Below the pieces are notes generated by a model. That model did not search any database and had not been told where the DNA came from. It saw nothing but the letters and a program-made list of their open reading frames with translations. A stretch of DNA of 64,000 nt from Candidatus Rokuibacteriota bacterium (GTDB lineage: Bacteria; Methylomirabilota; Methylomirabilia; Rokubacteriales; CSP1-6): contig QHSU01000057.1 of NCBI GenBank assembly GCA_003220535.1, forward strand, positions 231,397 to 295,396, given 5' to 3'. Shown here one piece after another: positions 16,295-25,285 of the stretch. The position numbers and the translations under genes were made by a program. Each line of letters begins with the position of its first letter. Position 1 is the stretch's first letter.

Positions 16295-17397
16295 TCATGA
16301 CACGTCCCGGAATTCTCCTCATCGGCGACTCGCTGAACGTCGGCGGAACCGAGGGCCAGTTCGTCGAGATCGCCTGCGGGCTGGATCGATCCAGATGGGA
16401 TGTTCACCTGACGTGTAACCGCGCCGTCGGGCCGCTTGGAACCAGGATCGCGGCGACCGGGCTGCGCGTCTGGAGCTGCGGGTCGGGGTCGTTCAAGTCC
16501 CCGCGCTTTGCCCTGGCCCTCTGGGGGCTCGCCCGCTATCTTCGTACTCACCGGATCCGGCTCGTTCACGCCTTCGATTTCTACAGCGACATCCTTGGCG
16601 TCATCGCCGCGCGCCTGGCGGGCGTTCCGACGGTCATCGCCAGTCAGCGCGAGCTCGGCGATCTGCGGACGCCACTGGAGCGTCGCTTCTATCGCCTGGC
16701 CATGCGTCTGGCCGACTACGTCGTGGTCAACGCCCAGGTAGTCGCCGAACGGCTCACGCGCGCGCGCGCCGTCGTCCCCCGGCGGATCGTGGTGATTCCG
16801 AACGGCGTGGACACGGTCCGATTCTCGCCCGCGCCGAGCCTACCCCGACGCCTGGCCGGGCATGTGACCGTGGGCACACTGGCGAACCTGCGTCCGGAAA
16901 AGGGACTCGAGCATCTCGTGCGGGCGATGGCGCTCGTTCGCGATCACAGCGCCGGGGAGCAGCTCGCGATCTGGGGCGATGGGCCGCTTCGCGCCGACGT
17001 CGAGCGGCTGATCGGTGAGGTCGGCCTGAGCGCGAGCGCCCGGCTCCGTGGCGCGACCATCGAGCCGGAGGCGGCGCTCAGGACGATGGACATCTTCGTG
17101 CTGCCCTCCCTCAGCGAGGCGTGCTCGAACGTGCTCCTGGAAGCGATGGCGAGCGGACTTCCCGTGGTGACGACGCGGGTGGGCGGCAACCCCGCATTGG
17201 TCGACGACGAGGTGACCGGGTTGCTGGTGCCGCCCGGCGACCCGGCCGCGCTGGCCAAGGCGATCATCCGGCTCGTGGAAGACCCGGTACTGGCCGAGCG
17301 CCTGGGCGCCGGCGCGCGCGAGGTGGCCTGCTCGCACTTCGGTCTCGACCGGATGCTGTCCCGAGTCCAGGCGCTCTACGACCGGGCGCTCGCGTAA
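16291..17397 (+). CDS. GT4-family glycosyltransferase 1
   Basis: 368 residues, overlapping the amidotransferase by ATGA. N-terminal domain IGDSLNVGGTEGQFVEIA is a GT-B donor-side entry. The C-terminal domain has VVIPNGVDTVRFSP, VGTLANLRPEKGLEHLVRA and the E-x7-E motif region LPSLSEACSNVLLEAMASG. The fold transfers a nucleotide-activated sugar to the growing lipid-linked repeat on the cytoplasmic face. Donor and linkage cannot be read from sequence. Confidence 0.9.
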   Translation: MIMTRPGILLIGDSLNVGGTEGQFVEIACGLDRSRWDVHLTCNRAVGPLGTRIAATGLRVWSCGSGSFKSPRFALALWGLARYLRTHRIRLVHAFDFYSDILGVIAARLAGVPTVIASQRELGDLRTPLERRFYRLAMRLADYVVVNAQVVAERLTRARAVVPRRIVVIPNGVDTVRFSPAPSLPRRLAGHVTVGTLANLRPEKGLEHLVRAMALVRDHSAGEQLAIWGDGPLRADVERLIGEVGLSASARLRGATIEPEAALRTMDIFVLPSLSEACSNVLLEAMASGLPVVTTRVGGNPALVDDEVTGLLVPPGDPAALAKAIIRLVEDPVLAERLGAGAREVACSHFGLDRMLSRVQALYDRALA

Positions 17398-17402
17398 AGC
17401 CC

Positions 17403-19280
17403 ATGTGTGGCATCGCCGGTAAATTCACCCTCGATGATCGGCCGATCGACGCCGGCCTGATCACGCGAATGGCCGAGCGCCTGTCGCACCGCGGGCCGGA
17501 CGACGCTGGGTATCACGTGTCCGGGCCGATCGGCCTGGCGAGCCGGCGCCTGTCGATCATCGATCTCGCCACCGGACGGCAGCCCATCTCCAATGAAGAC
17601 GGCACGGTATGGGTTGTCCTGAACGGCGAGATCTACAACTTCGTCGAATTGCGCGCCACGCTCGAGCGTCGGGGGCACTGCTTTCGGACACGGACCGACA
17701 CCGAGGTGATCGTGCACCTCTATGAAGACGAGGGCCCCGGGCTCCTCGAACACCTGCGCGGGATGTTCGCCTTCGCCCTCTGGGATGTCCGCCGGCGGCA
17801 GCTCTTGCTGGCCCGCGATCGGTTGGGGGAGAAGCCACTTTTCTACGCTCATCGCCCCGGACGCGCGCTCCTCTTCGCTTCGGAGCTGAAATCGCTGCTG
17901 GTGGATCCGGACCTCCGGCCGAGCATCAACCTGAGCGCCGTGGATCAATATCTGAGCCTCCTCTACATTCCGGCGCCGGCCTCGATCTTCAGCGAGGTCA
18001 AGAAGCTACCCGCCGGTCACTATCTGATCTGCAGCGAGCGGGGTCTCACGATCCACGAATACTGGGACGTGCCCCTCACGCCCGAGGGCGAGGAAGACCG
18101 GCTCGACGAGGAGGCGCTTCACGCCCAGCTGCGCGAGGCCGTCCGCATCCAGCTCCGGAGTGACGTGCCCCTGGGGGCCTTCCTGAGCGGCGGGATCGAC
18201 TCGACGACGGTCGTGGCCACCATGGCCGAGAACCTGGGACCCGAGATCATGACCTGCTCCGTGGGGTTCCCGGAGAAGGGCCACAACGAGCTCGCCTATG
18301 CGCAGACCGTGGCCACGTGCCTCGGCAGCCGTCATCGCTCGCGCGTCGTCGGTCCACCCTCTCGGGAGCTGATCGAACGGCTGTCCTGGCACTTCGACGA
18401 GCCGTTCGGCGACTCGTCCGCGGTGCCGACGTGGGAGGTGTCAAGCTTGGCGAGGGAGCGCGTGAAGGTCGCGCTGTCCGGCGACGGCGGCGACGAGCTG
18501 TTTGGCGGCTACCGTCGTCATGCGATGGAGAAGTGGGAGCACGCCCTCCGGCGCTGCGGGCAGGTCGCGTCTCGAGCGTTGTCCCAGGTCGCCGCGGCGC
18601 TGCCCGGCCGGTTCAGGGGGCGCAACGCGCTCACGCGCCTGGGCGGCCCGCCCGATCAAGCCTGCGCGGTGAAGTTCCAGTTCGGCAGCGATGCCCCGCA
18701 GTTGAAGGCGCGGATCTACGCGGCGGGATTCCGGGAGCAGATCGCCACGACCGATCCGCTCGCCCCGTTCAAACAGGCGTACGTACGCGCCGGGCAGGTC
18801 GACCCCCTCAACCGCATTCTCTACGTGGACCTCAAGATGTACCTCGCCGACGACATCCTCGTGAAGGTTGATCGGATGAGCATGGCCCATGGGCTCGAGG
18901 TACGGGCGCCGTTCCTGGACCACCGCCTCGTGGAGATGGTCGCGCGTCTGCCGGGCCGAACCAAAGTTCCGGGACCGGCCACGAAGCCACTGCTTCGCGC
19001 CGCCCTCGACGGCCGGGTCCCGCGCACCGCCTGGGATCGGCCGAAGCACGGGTTCACGGCGCCGATAGGCCAATGGCTGCGCGACGGGCTTCGGGACTGC
19101 GTCGAGGAGCGGCTCTTCTCGCGATCGAGCCTGGGACGCGATCTGTTCGACGGGAAGAGCCTGCGCCAGCTCTGGGAGGATCACCTCACCGGCCGCGGAG
19201 ATCACTCCCACGAGATCTGGATGCTGCTCATGCTCGAGACGTGGTACGGGCTGCACGCGCGCGACCGGGCGGCGGCATGA
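17403..19280 (+). CDS. asnB: Asparagine-synthase-type amidotransferase 2
   Basis: 625 residues from ATG 17403 (MCGIAGKFTLDD); the ORF-track start at 17121 lies within the GT4 gene. It has the Cys2 glutaminase domain, LVLNGEIYNF-type strand (WVVLNGEIYNFVEL), the PP-loop SGGIDSTTVVATM and ALSGDGGDELFGGYRR. The residue pattern KVDRMSMAHGLEVRAPFLDH is that of the exosortase-associated amidotransferase branch (landmark KVDRMSMAHGLE). It is probably a sugar-uronate amidase-synthetase rather than housekeeping AsnB. The stop overlaps the next GT4 gene by 4 nt. Confidence 0.92.
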   Translation: MCGIAGKFTLDDRPIDAGLITRMAERLSHRGPDDAGYHVSGPIGLASRRLSIIDLATGRQPISNEDGTVWVVLNGEIYNFVELRATLERRGHCFRTRTDTEVIVHLYEDEGPGLLEHLRGMFAFALWDVRRRQLLLARDRLGEKPLFYAHRPGRALLFASELKSLLVDPDLRPSINLSAVDQYLSLLYIPAPASIFSEVKKLPAGHYLICSERGLTIHEYWDVPLTPEGEEDRLDEEALHAQLREAVRIQLRSDVPLGAFLSGGIDSTTVVATMAENLGPEIMTCSVGFPEKGHNELAYAQTVATCLGSRHRSRVVGPPSRELIERLSWHFDEPFGDSSAVPTWEVSSLARERVKVALSGDGGDELFGGYRRHAMEKWEHALRRCGQVASRALSQVAAALPGRFRGRNALTRLGGPPDQACAVKFQFGSDAPQLKARIYAAGFREQIATTDPLAPFKQAYVRAGQVDPLNRILYVDLKMYLADDILVKVDRMSMAHGLEVRAPFLDHRLVEMVARLPGRTKVPGPATKPLLRAALDGRVPRTAWDRPKHGFTAPIGQWLRDGLRDCVEERLFSRSSLGRDLFDGKSLRQLWEDHLTGRGDHSHEIWMLLMLETWYGLHARDRAAA

Positions 19281-20341
19281 AACTCCGCATCGCCTTCATC
19301 GCGCCGACTCTGGGGATCCTGGGAGGCCAGGGCGTCCAGGCCGCCACGCTGGCCGGCGCGTTGCGAAAGGACGGCTGGGCGCTGGACTTCATTCCGATCA
19401 ACCCAAGCTTTCCCAGGGGGCTCCGGTGGCTCCGCCGAGTCCCCTATGCGCGGACACTGCTGAACGAGGCGCTCTACCTCATGCGACTCTCTGCTCTGCG
19501 CCGGGCCGACGTCGTGCACGTGTTCTCGGCGTCGTACTGGTCGTTCCTCCTCGCCCCGGCGCCCGCCATCCTGGTCGCGCGCTGCCTGGGCAAACGGATC
19601 GTGCTGAACTATCGGAGCGGCGAGGCCGACGACCATCTGGCGCGCTGGGGCGTGCTCGTGCACCCGCTATTGCGCGTCGTCGACGAAATCGTGGTTCCGT
19701 CCGAGTACCTCAGGACGATCTTCACGCGGCATGGCTATCGGGCCCGCGTGATCCCCAATGTCGTCGACCTCTCGCGCTTCCGCTATCGTGAGCGCGGCGC
19801 TCCCGAGCCCCGACTGGTCTCGACCCGGAATCTGGAGCCTTACTACCGGGTAGACAACACGCTCGAAGCCTTCGCGCTTCTCAGGGCCCGGTACCCCGAG
19901 GCGACACTGACGCTCGCGGGATTCGGCAGCGGTGAACGACAGCTACGCGGTCTCGCTGCCTCCCTCGGCATGGGCGGGATCAGGTTCGTGGGGCGGGTCG
20001 AGCCGACGGCAATGCCCGGCGTGCTCGACACGGCCGACATCTTCGTCAATTCCTCTGTCGTGGACAACCAGCCCGTTTCCGTCCTGGAAGCGTTCGCCTC
20101 CGGACTTCCGGTGGTGTCCACCGGCACCGGCGACATCGCCGCGATGGTCCGCGACGGAGAGACCGGCCTTATCGTCCCTCCGGACGATCCGACGGCAATC
20201 GTCAAGGCTGTGATCAGCCTGCTCGACGATCCGGAGCGCGCGGCGCGCATCGGCCGTCAGGCGGCGACCGAGGTCGAAAAATACACGTGGGCGCGCGTCA
20301 AGGCGCTCTGGGCGAGCGTGTACTGGGGGCTCGCCGCATGA
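19277..20341 (+). CDS. GT4-family glycosyltransferase 2
   Basis: 354 residues from ATG 19277. N-terminus IAFIAPTLGILGGQGVQAATL. The C-terminal nucleotide-sugar domain contains VVPSEYLRTIF, IPNVVDLSRFRYRER, and VNSSVVDNQPVSVLEAFASG with the E-x7-E-type acid pair. The VDNQP variant differs from the usual PS-x-E-G motif and is typical of one EPS GT4 subgroup. Coupled by overlap to amidotransferase 2 upstream and the heparinase-like gene downstream. Confidence 0.9.
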   Translation: MKLRIAFIAPTLGILGGQGVQAATLAGALRKDGWALDFIPINPSFPRGLRWLRRVPYARTLLNEALYLMRLSALRRADVVHVFSASYWSFLLAPAPAILVARCLGKRIVLNYRSGEADDHLARWGVLVHPLLRVVDEIVVPSEYLRTIFTRHGYRARVIPNVVDLSRFRYRERGAPEPRLVSTRNLEPYYRVDNTLEAFALLRARYPEATLTLAGFGSGERQLRGLAASLGMGGIRFVGRVEPTAMPGVLDTADIFVNSSVVDNQPVSVLEAFASGLPVVSTGTGDIAAMVRDGETGLIVPPDDPTAIVKAVISLLDDPERAARIGRQAATEVEKYTWARVKALWASVYWGLAA

Positions 20342-22434
20342 AGCTGCGCCGGCTGCTGAACATGACGGTCTCCGAGGTCGCTTGCCGCGGGCGGCAGGAG
20401 ACGGCGAAATGGTGGGATCGGCTCGAGATGACCGGGAGGACGGCCAGCGCGTCCGACGCGATCGCCGGGAAGTCGCTCGAGCACTGCTGCCGCGCCGCTC
20501 CCGCCCGGTTCTTCGAGGGCGTCGTGGACGAGGCTACACCGCGCCACATCGGTCAGCGCATGCGCGAGAGCTACGACGAGACCGTGGCGGTGGCCGACGC
20601 GGCTTGTCAGCTTCGCTTCGATCTTCTGGGCCACCGGGGCCTGACGTTCGGCGACCCGGTCGACTGGCACCTGGACCCGATCGCCGGGCGCCGCGCGCCG
20701 TGTGTGCACTGGAGCCGGCTCAACCCGCTCGACCCGGCGAGCGTGGGGGACAGCAAGGTCATCTGGGAGCTGAACCGCCACCAGTGGCTCGTTCGTCTCG
20801 GAGCGGCGTACCGGTTGACGGGAGACGAACGATACGCTGAGACCTTCGCCGCGAATGTCCGGGCGTGGATGCGGGCCAACCCGCCCGGAGTGGGGATCAA
20901 CTGGACGAGCAGCCTGGAAGCCGCCCTCCGACTCATCTCCTGGTGCTGGGCCCTGTTCCTCTTCCGGGGATCGAACGCGCTGTCGGAGGAACTTTTCGTC
21001 GAGATGCTCGGAAGCGTTCAGGTTCACGCGTCCCGCGTGGAGAAGTATCTCTCGTATTACTTCGCACCGAACACCCACCTCACCGGTGAGGCGCTCGGCC
21101 TGTTCTACGCCGGGACCGTGTTCCCCGAGCTACGCCCGGCTCGGCGCTGGCGCGCCTTGGGCGCGCGGATCTTGATCGAGCAGCTCGAACGGCAGGTGCT
21201 GCCAGACGGCGTCTACTTCGAGCAGTCGACCTGTTATCAGCGGTACACGGTCGAGACCTATCTCCATTTCATGATCCTGGCAGACCGCAACGGAGTGGCG
21301 ATCCCCCCCACGGTGAGAGAGCGCGTCCAGCGGCTGGTCGACGTGCTCGTCGCGCTCCGCAATCCGGACGGATCGATCCCATCGATCGGGGATGCCGACG
21401 GTGGATGGCTTCTTCCGCTCGCGACCCGGGCGCCGGATGATTTCCGAGGGATGTTCTCGACCGCCGCGGCCCTGTTCGGCCGCCAGGACTACGCGTGGGC
21501 AGCCCGGGGCCTGGCGCCGGAGACCGTGTGGTTGCTCGGAGCCGATGGTGTGAAGGCGTTCGATGGCCTGCGTCCCGCGCCGCCGGGCGCGCCCGCCTCC
21601 CGCCTTTTCGCTGACGGCGGCATCGTCGTGATGCGGAGCGGATGGGACGAGGGCGCTCACCAGCTCATCTTCGACGTGGGTCCTCTGGGCTGTCCGTTCA
21701 GCGCGGGGCACGGCCACGCCGATCTCCTCAGTATCCAGTGCTCCGTCTTCGGACAACCCTGTCTCGTCGATGCGGGAACCTATGGCTACGCCGCCGAGCC
21801 GAGATGGCGCGATTTCTTCCGTGGCACGACGGCCCACAGCACCGTCGTGGTGGACGGCCTCGGGCAGACGGTCCCCGCCGGGCCGTTCCAGTGGGACGCG
21901 CGCCCCCGAGCGCGGCTGCACCGCTGGCAATCCACCGAGGCCTTCGACTGCGCCGAGGCCTCTCACGATGCTTACAGCCGTCTCGCCGATCCCGTCGTCC
22001 ATCGGCGTCGCGTGGTCTTCGTCAAGCCAGGTTACTGGGCGGTCGTCGACCTCCTCGACGGGCGAGCCGAACACGCCGTCGAGCTCCGCTTCCAGTTCGC
22101 GCCGATCGAGGTGACGGTGGGTCCGGACCTGTGGGCTCGCGCTCGCGTGTCCGAAGGCCGCGGGCTTCTCATCAAACCGTTCGCCGCCGTGTCGCTCAAA
22201 GGCGAGGTTCACGAGGGGGACCTCGCCCCGATCCAGGGCTGGATCTCTCCGGTGTACGGCCGGCGGGGGCCGGCGCCGGCGTTGATCTACTCGACCGTGG
22301 CGCGCCTGCCGCTGTGCATCATGACGCTTCTCCTGCCCACGGAGCGCCTGTTCGCGGCCCCCCCGGCCGTCATACCGCTTCTGGGCGCCGCCACCGCTCT
22401 CCTTGGAATCGTTCCCTTCGAGGGGGCCGAGTGA
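20338..22434 (+). CDS. Heparinase II/III-type polysaccharide lyase
   Basis: 698 residues from ATG 20338. An alpha/alpha toroid domain (about residues 80-360) contains WELNRHQWLVRLGAAY, INWTSSLEAALRLISWCWAL and the catalytic-region YFAPNTHLTGEALGLFYAG. A beta-sandwich Hepar_II_III domain contains FSAGHGHADLLSIQ and LVDAGTYGY. No signal peptide was found, as in many EPS-cluster members of the family. The family cleaves uronate-containing polysaccharides by beta-elimination. In biosynthetic loci it may trim or process the polymer. Its presence supports a uronic-acid backbone. Confidence 0.88.
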   Translation: MKLRRLLNMTVSEVACRGRQETAKWWDRLEMTGRTASASDAIAGKSLEHCCRAAPARFFEGVVDEATPRHIGQRMRESYDETVAVADAACQLRFDLLGHRGLTFGDPVDWHLDPIAGRRAPCVHWSRLNPLDPASVGDSKVIWELNRHQWLVRLGAAYRLTGDERYAETFAANVRAWMRANPPGVGINWTSSLEAALRLISWCWALFLFRGSNALSEELFVEMLGSVQVHASRVEKYLSYYFAPNTHLTGEALGLFYAGTVFPELRPARRWRALGARILIEQLERQVLPDGVYFEQSTCYQRYTVETYLHFMILADRNGVAIPPTVRERVQRLVDVLVALRNPDGSIPSIGDADGGWLLPLATRAPDDFRGMFSTAAALFGRQDYAWAARGLAPETVWLLGADGVKAFDGLRPAPPGAPASRLFADGGIVVMRSGWDEGAHQLIFDVGPLGCPFSAGHGHADLLSIQCSVFGQPCLVDAGTYGYAAEPRWRDFFRGTTAHSTVVVDGLGQTVPAGPFQWDARPRARLHRWQSTEAFDCAEASHDAYSRLADPVVHRRRVVFVKPGYWAVVDLLDGRAEHAVELRFQFAPIEVTVGPDLWARARVSEGRGLLIKPFAAVSLKGEVHEGDLAPIQGWISPVYGRRGPAPALIYSTVARLPLCIMTLLLPTERLFAAPPAVIPLLGAATALLGIVPFEGAE

Positions 22435-22452
22435 GGGCCGGCATCCTCGGGC

Positions 22453-23364
22453 ATGACCCGGCCAGCCCTCGCAACGCTAACTGAGCTCGCCATCCGGAAC
22501 GGCTTCGAGGCACCAAGGATGCGAACGGGGATCATCGGTGGACGGCTCGGATACCGGTTGCTTGGCTGGCTGGGCGAGCGGACGCGGCACAAGGATTGGT
22601 GCAGCGGCGCCAACTACCGAGACTGCAGCAAGCTCGAAGCCTTGTTCGGCCCTGGAATCTGGAGCCGGCTCCGCGGCAAGGTCGTCATCGACTTGGGATG
22701 TGGAATCGGCGCCGAGGCGATCGAGGCCGCGCAGCACGGGGCGAAGACGGTCATCGGCATCGACATCCGACCGAAGGTCCTGGAGGCCGCCCGCGCGGCC
22801 GCGGCCGCCGCGGGCGTCTCGGATCGCTGCGTCTTTTCGACCCACACGGACGAACGAGCTGACGTCATCCTGTCGATCGACGCGCTAGAGCACTATGACG
22901 ACCCCGAACAAGCCCTGGTCATGATGCGGCGACTCGTCGCCGACGATGGACTGGTCTTGATCGCGTTCGGACCACCCTGGTTCCATCCGCTCGGTGGCCA
23001 TCTGTTCTCGGTGTTCCCCTGGGCCCATCTCATCTTCACGGAGGCCGCGCTCATCCGGTGGCGGTCGGATTTCAAATCCGACGGAGCCACCCGGTTCTCC
23101 GAGGTCGAGGGCGGGCTCAACGGGATGACGGTGAGCCGCGCCCACCGGCTGATCGAGAAGAGCGTATTCACGATCGAAAGCTTCGAGCCGGTGCCGATCA
23201 AGCGCGTGCGGCGGATCGCGCGCTGGCTGCCCCGGGAATTCTTCACGTCGATTGTTCGCTGCGCGTTGATCCCGGCCGGAGCACGCCAGGCCGGCCGGGA
23301 GTTCGTCGGGTCGGCCGCACCGGGGCGGCGCGTGATCACCGCGGGCTCGATGCGTAACCGCTGA
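22453..23364 (+). CDS. Class I SAM-dependent methyltransferase
   Basis: 303 residues. Motif I VVIDLGCGIGAEAIEAAQ near residue 78, then VIGIDIRPKVLEAARAAA, and the core strand ADVILSIDALEHYDDPEQ. The C-terminal half (FGPPWFHPLGGHLFSVFPW) resembles methyltransferases of cell-surface glycan loci. It has no overlap with the heparinase gene (18-nt gap) and is followed 10 nt later by amidotransferase 3. The acceptor sugar or lipid is unknown. Confidence 0.85.
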   Translation: MTRPALATLTELAIRNGFEAPRMRTGIIGGRLGYRLLGWLGERTRHKDWCSGANYRDCSKLEALFGPGIWSRLRGKVVIDLGCGIGAEAIEAAQHGAKTVIGIDIRPKVLEAARAAAAAAGVSDRCVFSTHTDERADVILSIDALEHYDDPEQALVMMRRLVADDGLVLIAFGPPWFHPLGGHLFSVFPWAHLIFTEAALIRWRSDFKSDGATRFSEVEGGLNGMTVSRAHRLIEKSVFTIESFEPVPIKRVRRIARWLPREFFTSIVRCALIPAGARQAGREFVGSAAPGRRVITAGSMRNR

Positions 23365-23374
23365 GGATTCACCT

Positions 23375-25285
23375 ATGTGTGGCATCGTCGGCATTGTCAA
23401 CCTGGACCCCCGCGAGAGCGTGGACGAAGCGCTGCTCAAGCGCATGCGGGATGTGCTCCGTCATCGGGGGCCCGACGGCGAGGGCCTGTGGACGGAAGGA
23501 CCGGTGGGGCTCGGCCACCGGCGCCTCGCCATCGTCGACGTCGCGGGCGGTCAGCAGCCCATGCCCAACGAGGACGAGTCGTGCTGGATCGTCTACAACG
23601 GCGAGATCTACAACCACGCCGCCCTCCGTCCCGGCCTCGAGGCGCGTGGCCACCGGTACCGCACCCGAAGCGACACCGAGACGATCGTCCACCTCTACGA
23701 GGAGGAGCAGGAGCTCTGCGTCGAGCGTCTCCGGGGCATGTTCGCCTTTGCTCTGTGGGACCGCGCCCGCGAGCGACTGCTCCTCGCCCGCGATCGGCTG
23801 GGCATCAAGCCCCTCTACTACGCCGTCACTCCGCGAGAGCTACTCTTCGCGTCGGAGATCAAGGCGATCCTGGCGGCCGAGAGCATCCGCCCCAGGCTCA
23901 ACGAGACCATCCTGCCGGAGTTTCTGGCCACGCGTTTCGTCGCCGGCGAGGAGACCTTCTTCCGGGGAGTGCGGAAGCTCCTCCCGGGCAGGACGCTCAC
24001 GTGGTCGGCCAGCGACGGAGTCCGGACGCGCCGCTACTGGAAGCTGACCGTTGGGGAGGATGACTCCGGAGCCGGGCTCGAGGCCCGCGCCGGCGAGTTG
24101 CGCGCCCGCCTGGAGGCGGCGGTGCAGAGCCACCTGATGAGCGACGTGCCGCTCGGTCTGTTCCTTTCCGGTGGCCTCGACTCCAGCGGACTGGCCGCGC
24201 TCATGGCGCCGATGGTGAAGACGCCGATCCGCACCTTTGCCGTGGGGTTCGCCGAGCGCGAGGCCAACGAGCTCGCCTACGCCCGGCTCGCGGCACGCGC
24301 GGTGGGGGCCGAGCACCGCGAGGTGGTCGTGTCGCCCGGCGAGTTCTTCCAGGCGCTGCCCCGGATGATCTGGCACGAGGACGAGCCGATCGCCTGGCAC
24401 TCGAGCGTCCCGCTGTACTTCGTCTCCCGTCTCGCGCGCGAGCACGTCAAGGTCGTGCTCACCGGTGAAGGGGCCGACGAGCTCTTCCTCGGCTACAACC
24501 GCTACCGAGTGACGGCCTGGAACGACCGTCTCGGGGCCGTCTACGGCGCTGTCGTGCCTCGGGCGATCCGCGAGAAAATGAGCGTGCTCACGGGCCGGTT
24601 GCCCCGATCGGTGCGACGCTACGCCGGGCGGTCTTTCCTCGCGGTGCCTCCGGGGCCGCGAGCGCTCTTCTTCGACAACTTCGCCACGTTCACGGAGTGC
24701 CAGCAGCAGGAGCTGCTGGCCACCCCGGGACTCCTCGCCACTCGAGACCCGCACGGCGAAGGCCTTCGCGCCTACGAGGAGGCCGCCGGGGGCGCTCTCG
24801 ATCGGATGAGCCAGGCCGAGCTCCAGACGGGCCTGGTCGAGCTCTTGATGAAGCAGGACCAGATGAGCATGGCGGCTTCGCTCGAGAGCCGGGTGCCCTT
24901 CCTGGATCACGAGTTCGTGGAGCACGCCGCTGGCATCCCGGCGCAATTCAAGCTGCGCGGGTGGCGGACGAAGGCGGTCCTACGCGAGGCGCTCTCCGGC
25001 CGGGTGCCTCGACCGATCCTCACGCGGAGCAAGATGGGCTTCCCGGTCCCTGTCGGAAGGTGGCTCCGCGGGACCTTCTGGCCGCTCGTCGAGGAGTTCG
25101 TGCTCGGCCCGCGGGCTCTCGCACGCGGTCTGTTCCAGCCCGAGCCGCTCCGGCGGCTGGCGCACGAGCACAGACAGGGCGCCTGGCGTCACGGCGACCG
25201 GCTCTGGCTTCTCATCAACCTAGAGATCTGGCAGCGGATCTTCATCGACGGCGAGGATCCAGCCGACATCGGGAGCAGGGCATGA
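23375..25285 (+). CDS. asnB: Asparagine-synthase-type amidotransferase 3
   Basis: 636 residues starting MCGIVGIVNLDP with Cys2. PP-loop SGGLDSSGLAALM; ATP-site VVLTGEGADELFLGYNR. GEGADE replaces the GDGGDE of copies 1 and 2, and KQDQMSMAASLESRVPF replaces their KVDRMSMA form. It therefore belongs to a different subfamily and may amidate a different substrate or act as a conventional synthetase. Its stop overlaps the next GT4 start by 4 nt, tying it to the EPS operon. Confidence 0.92.
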   Translation: MCGIVGIVNLDPRESVDEALLKRMRDVLRHRGPDGEGLWTEGPVGLGHRRLAIVDVAGGQQPMPNEDESCWIVYNGEIYNHAALRPGLEARGHRYRTRSDTETIVHLYEEEQELCVERLRGMFAFALWDRARERLLLARDRLGIKPLYYAVTPRELLFASEIKAILAAESIRPRLNETILPEFLATRFVAGEETFFRGVRKLLPGRTLTWSASDGVRTRRYWKLTVGEDDSGAGLEARAGELRARLEAAVQSHLMSDVPLGLFLSGGLDSSGLAALMAPMVKTPIRTFAVGFAEREANELAYARLAARAVGAEHREVVVSPGEFFQALPRMIWHEDEPIAWHSSVPLYFVSRLAREHVKVVLTGEGADELFLGYNRYRVTAWNDRLGAVYGAVVPRAIREKMSVLTGRLPRSVRRYAGRSFLAVPPGPRALFFDNFATFTECQQQELLATPGLLATRDPHGEGLRAYEEAAGGALDRMSQAELQTGLVELLMKQDQMSMAASLESRVPFLDHEFVEHAAGIPAQFKLRGWRTKAVLREALSGRVPRPILTRSKMGFPVPVGRWLRGTFWPLVEEFVLGPRALARGLFQPEPLRRLAHEHRQGAWRHGDRLWLLINLEIWQRIFIDGEDPADIGSRA

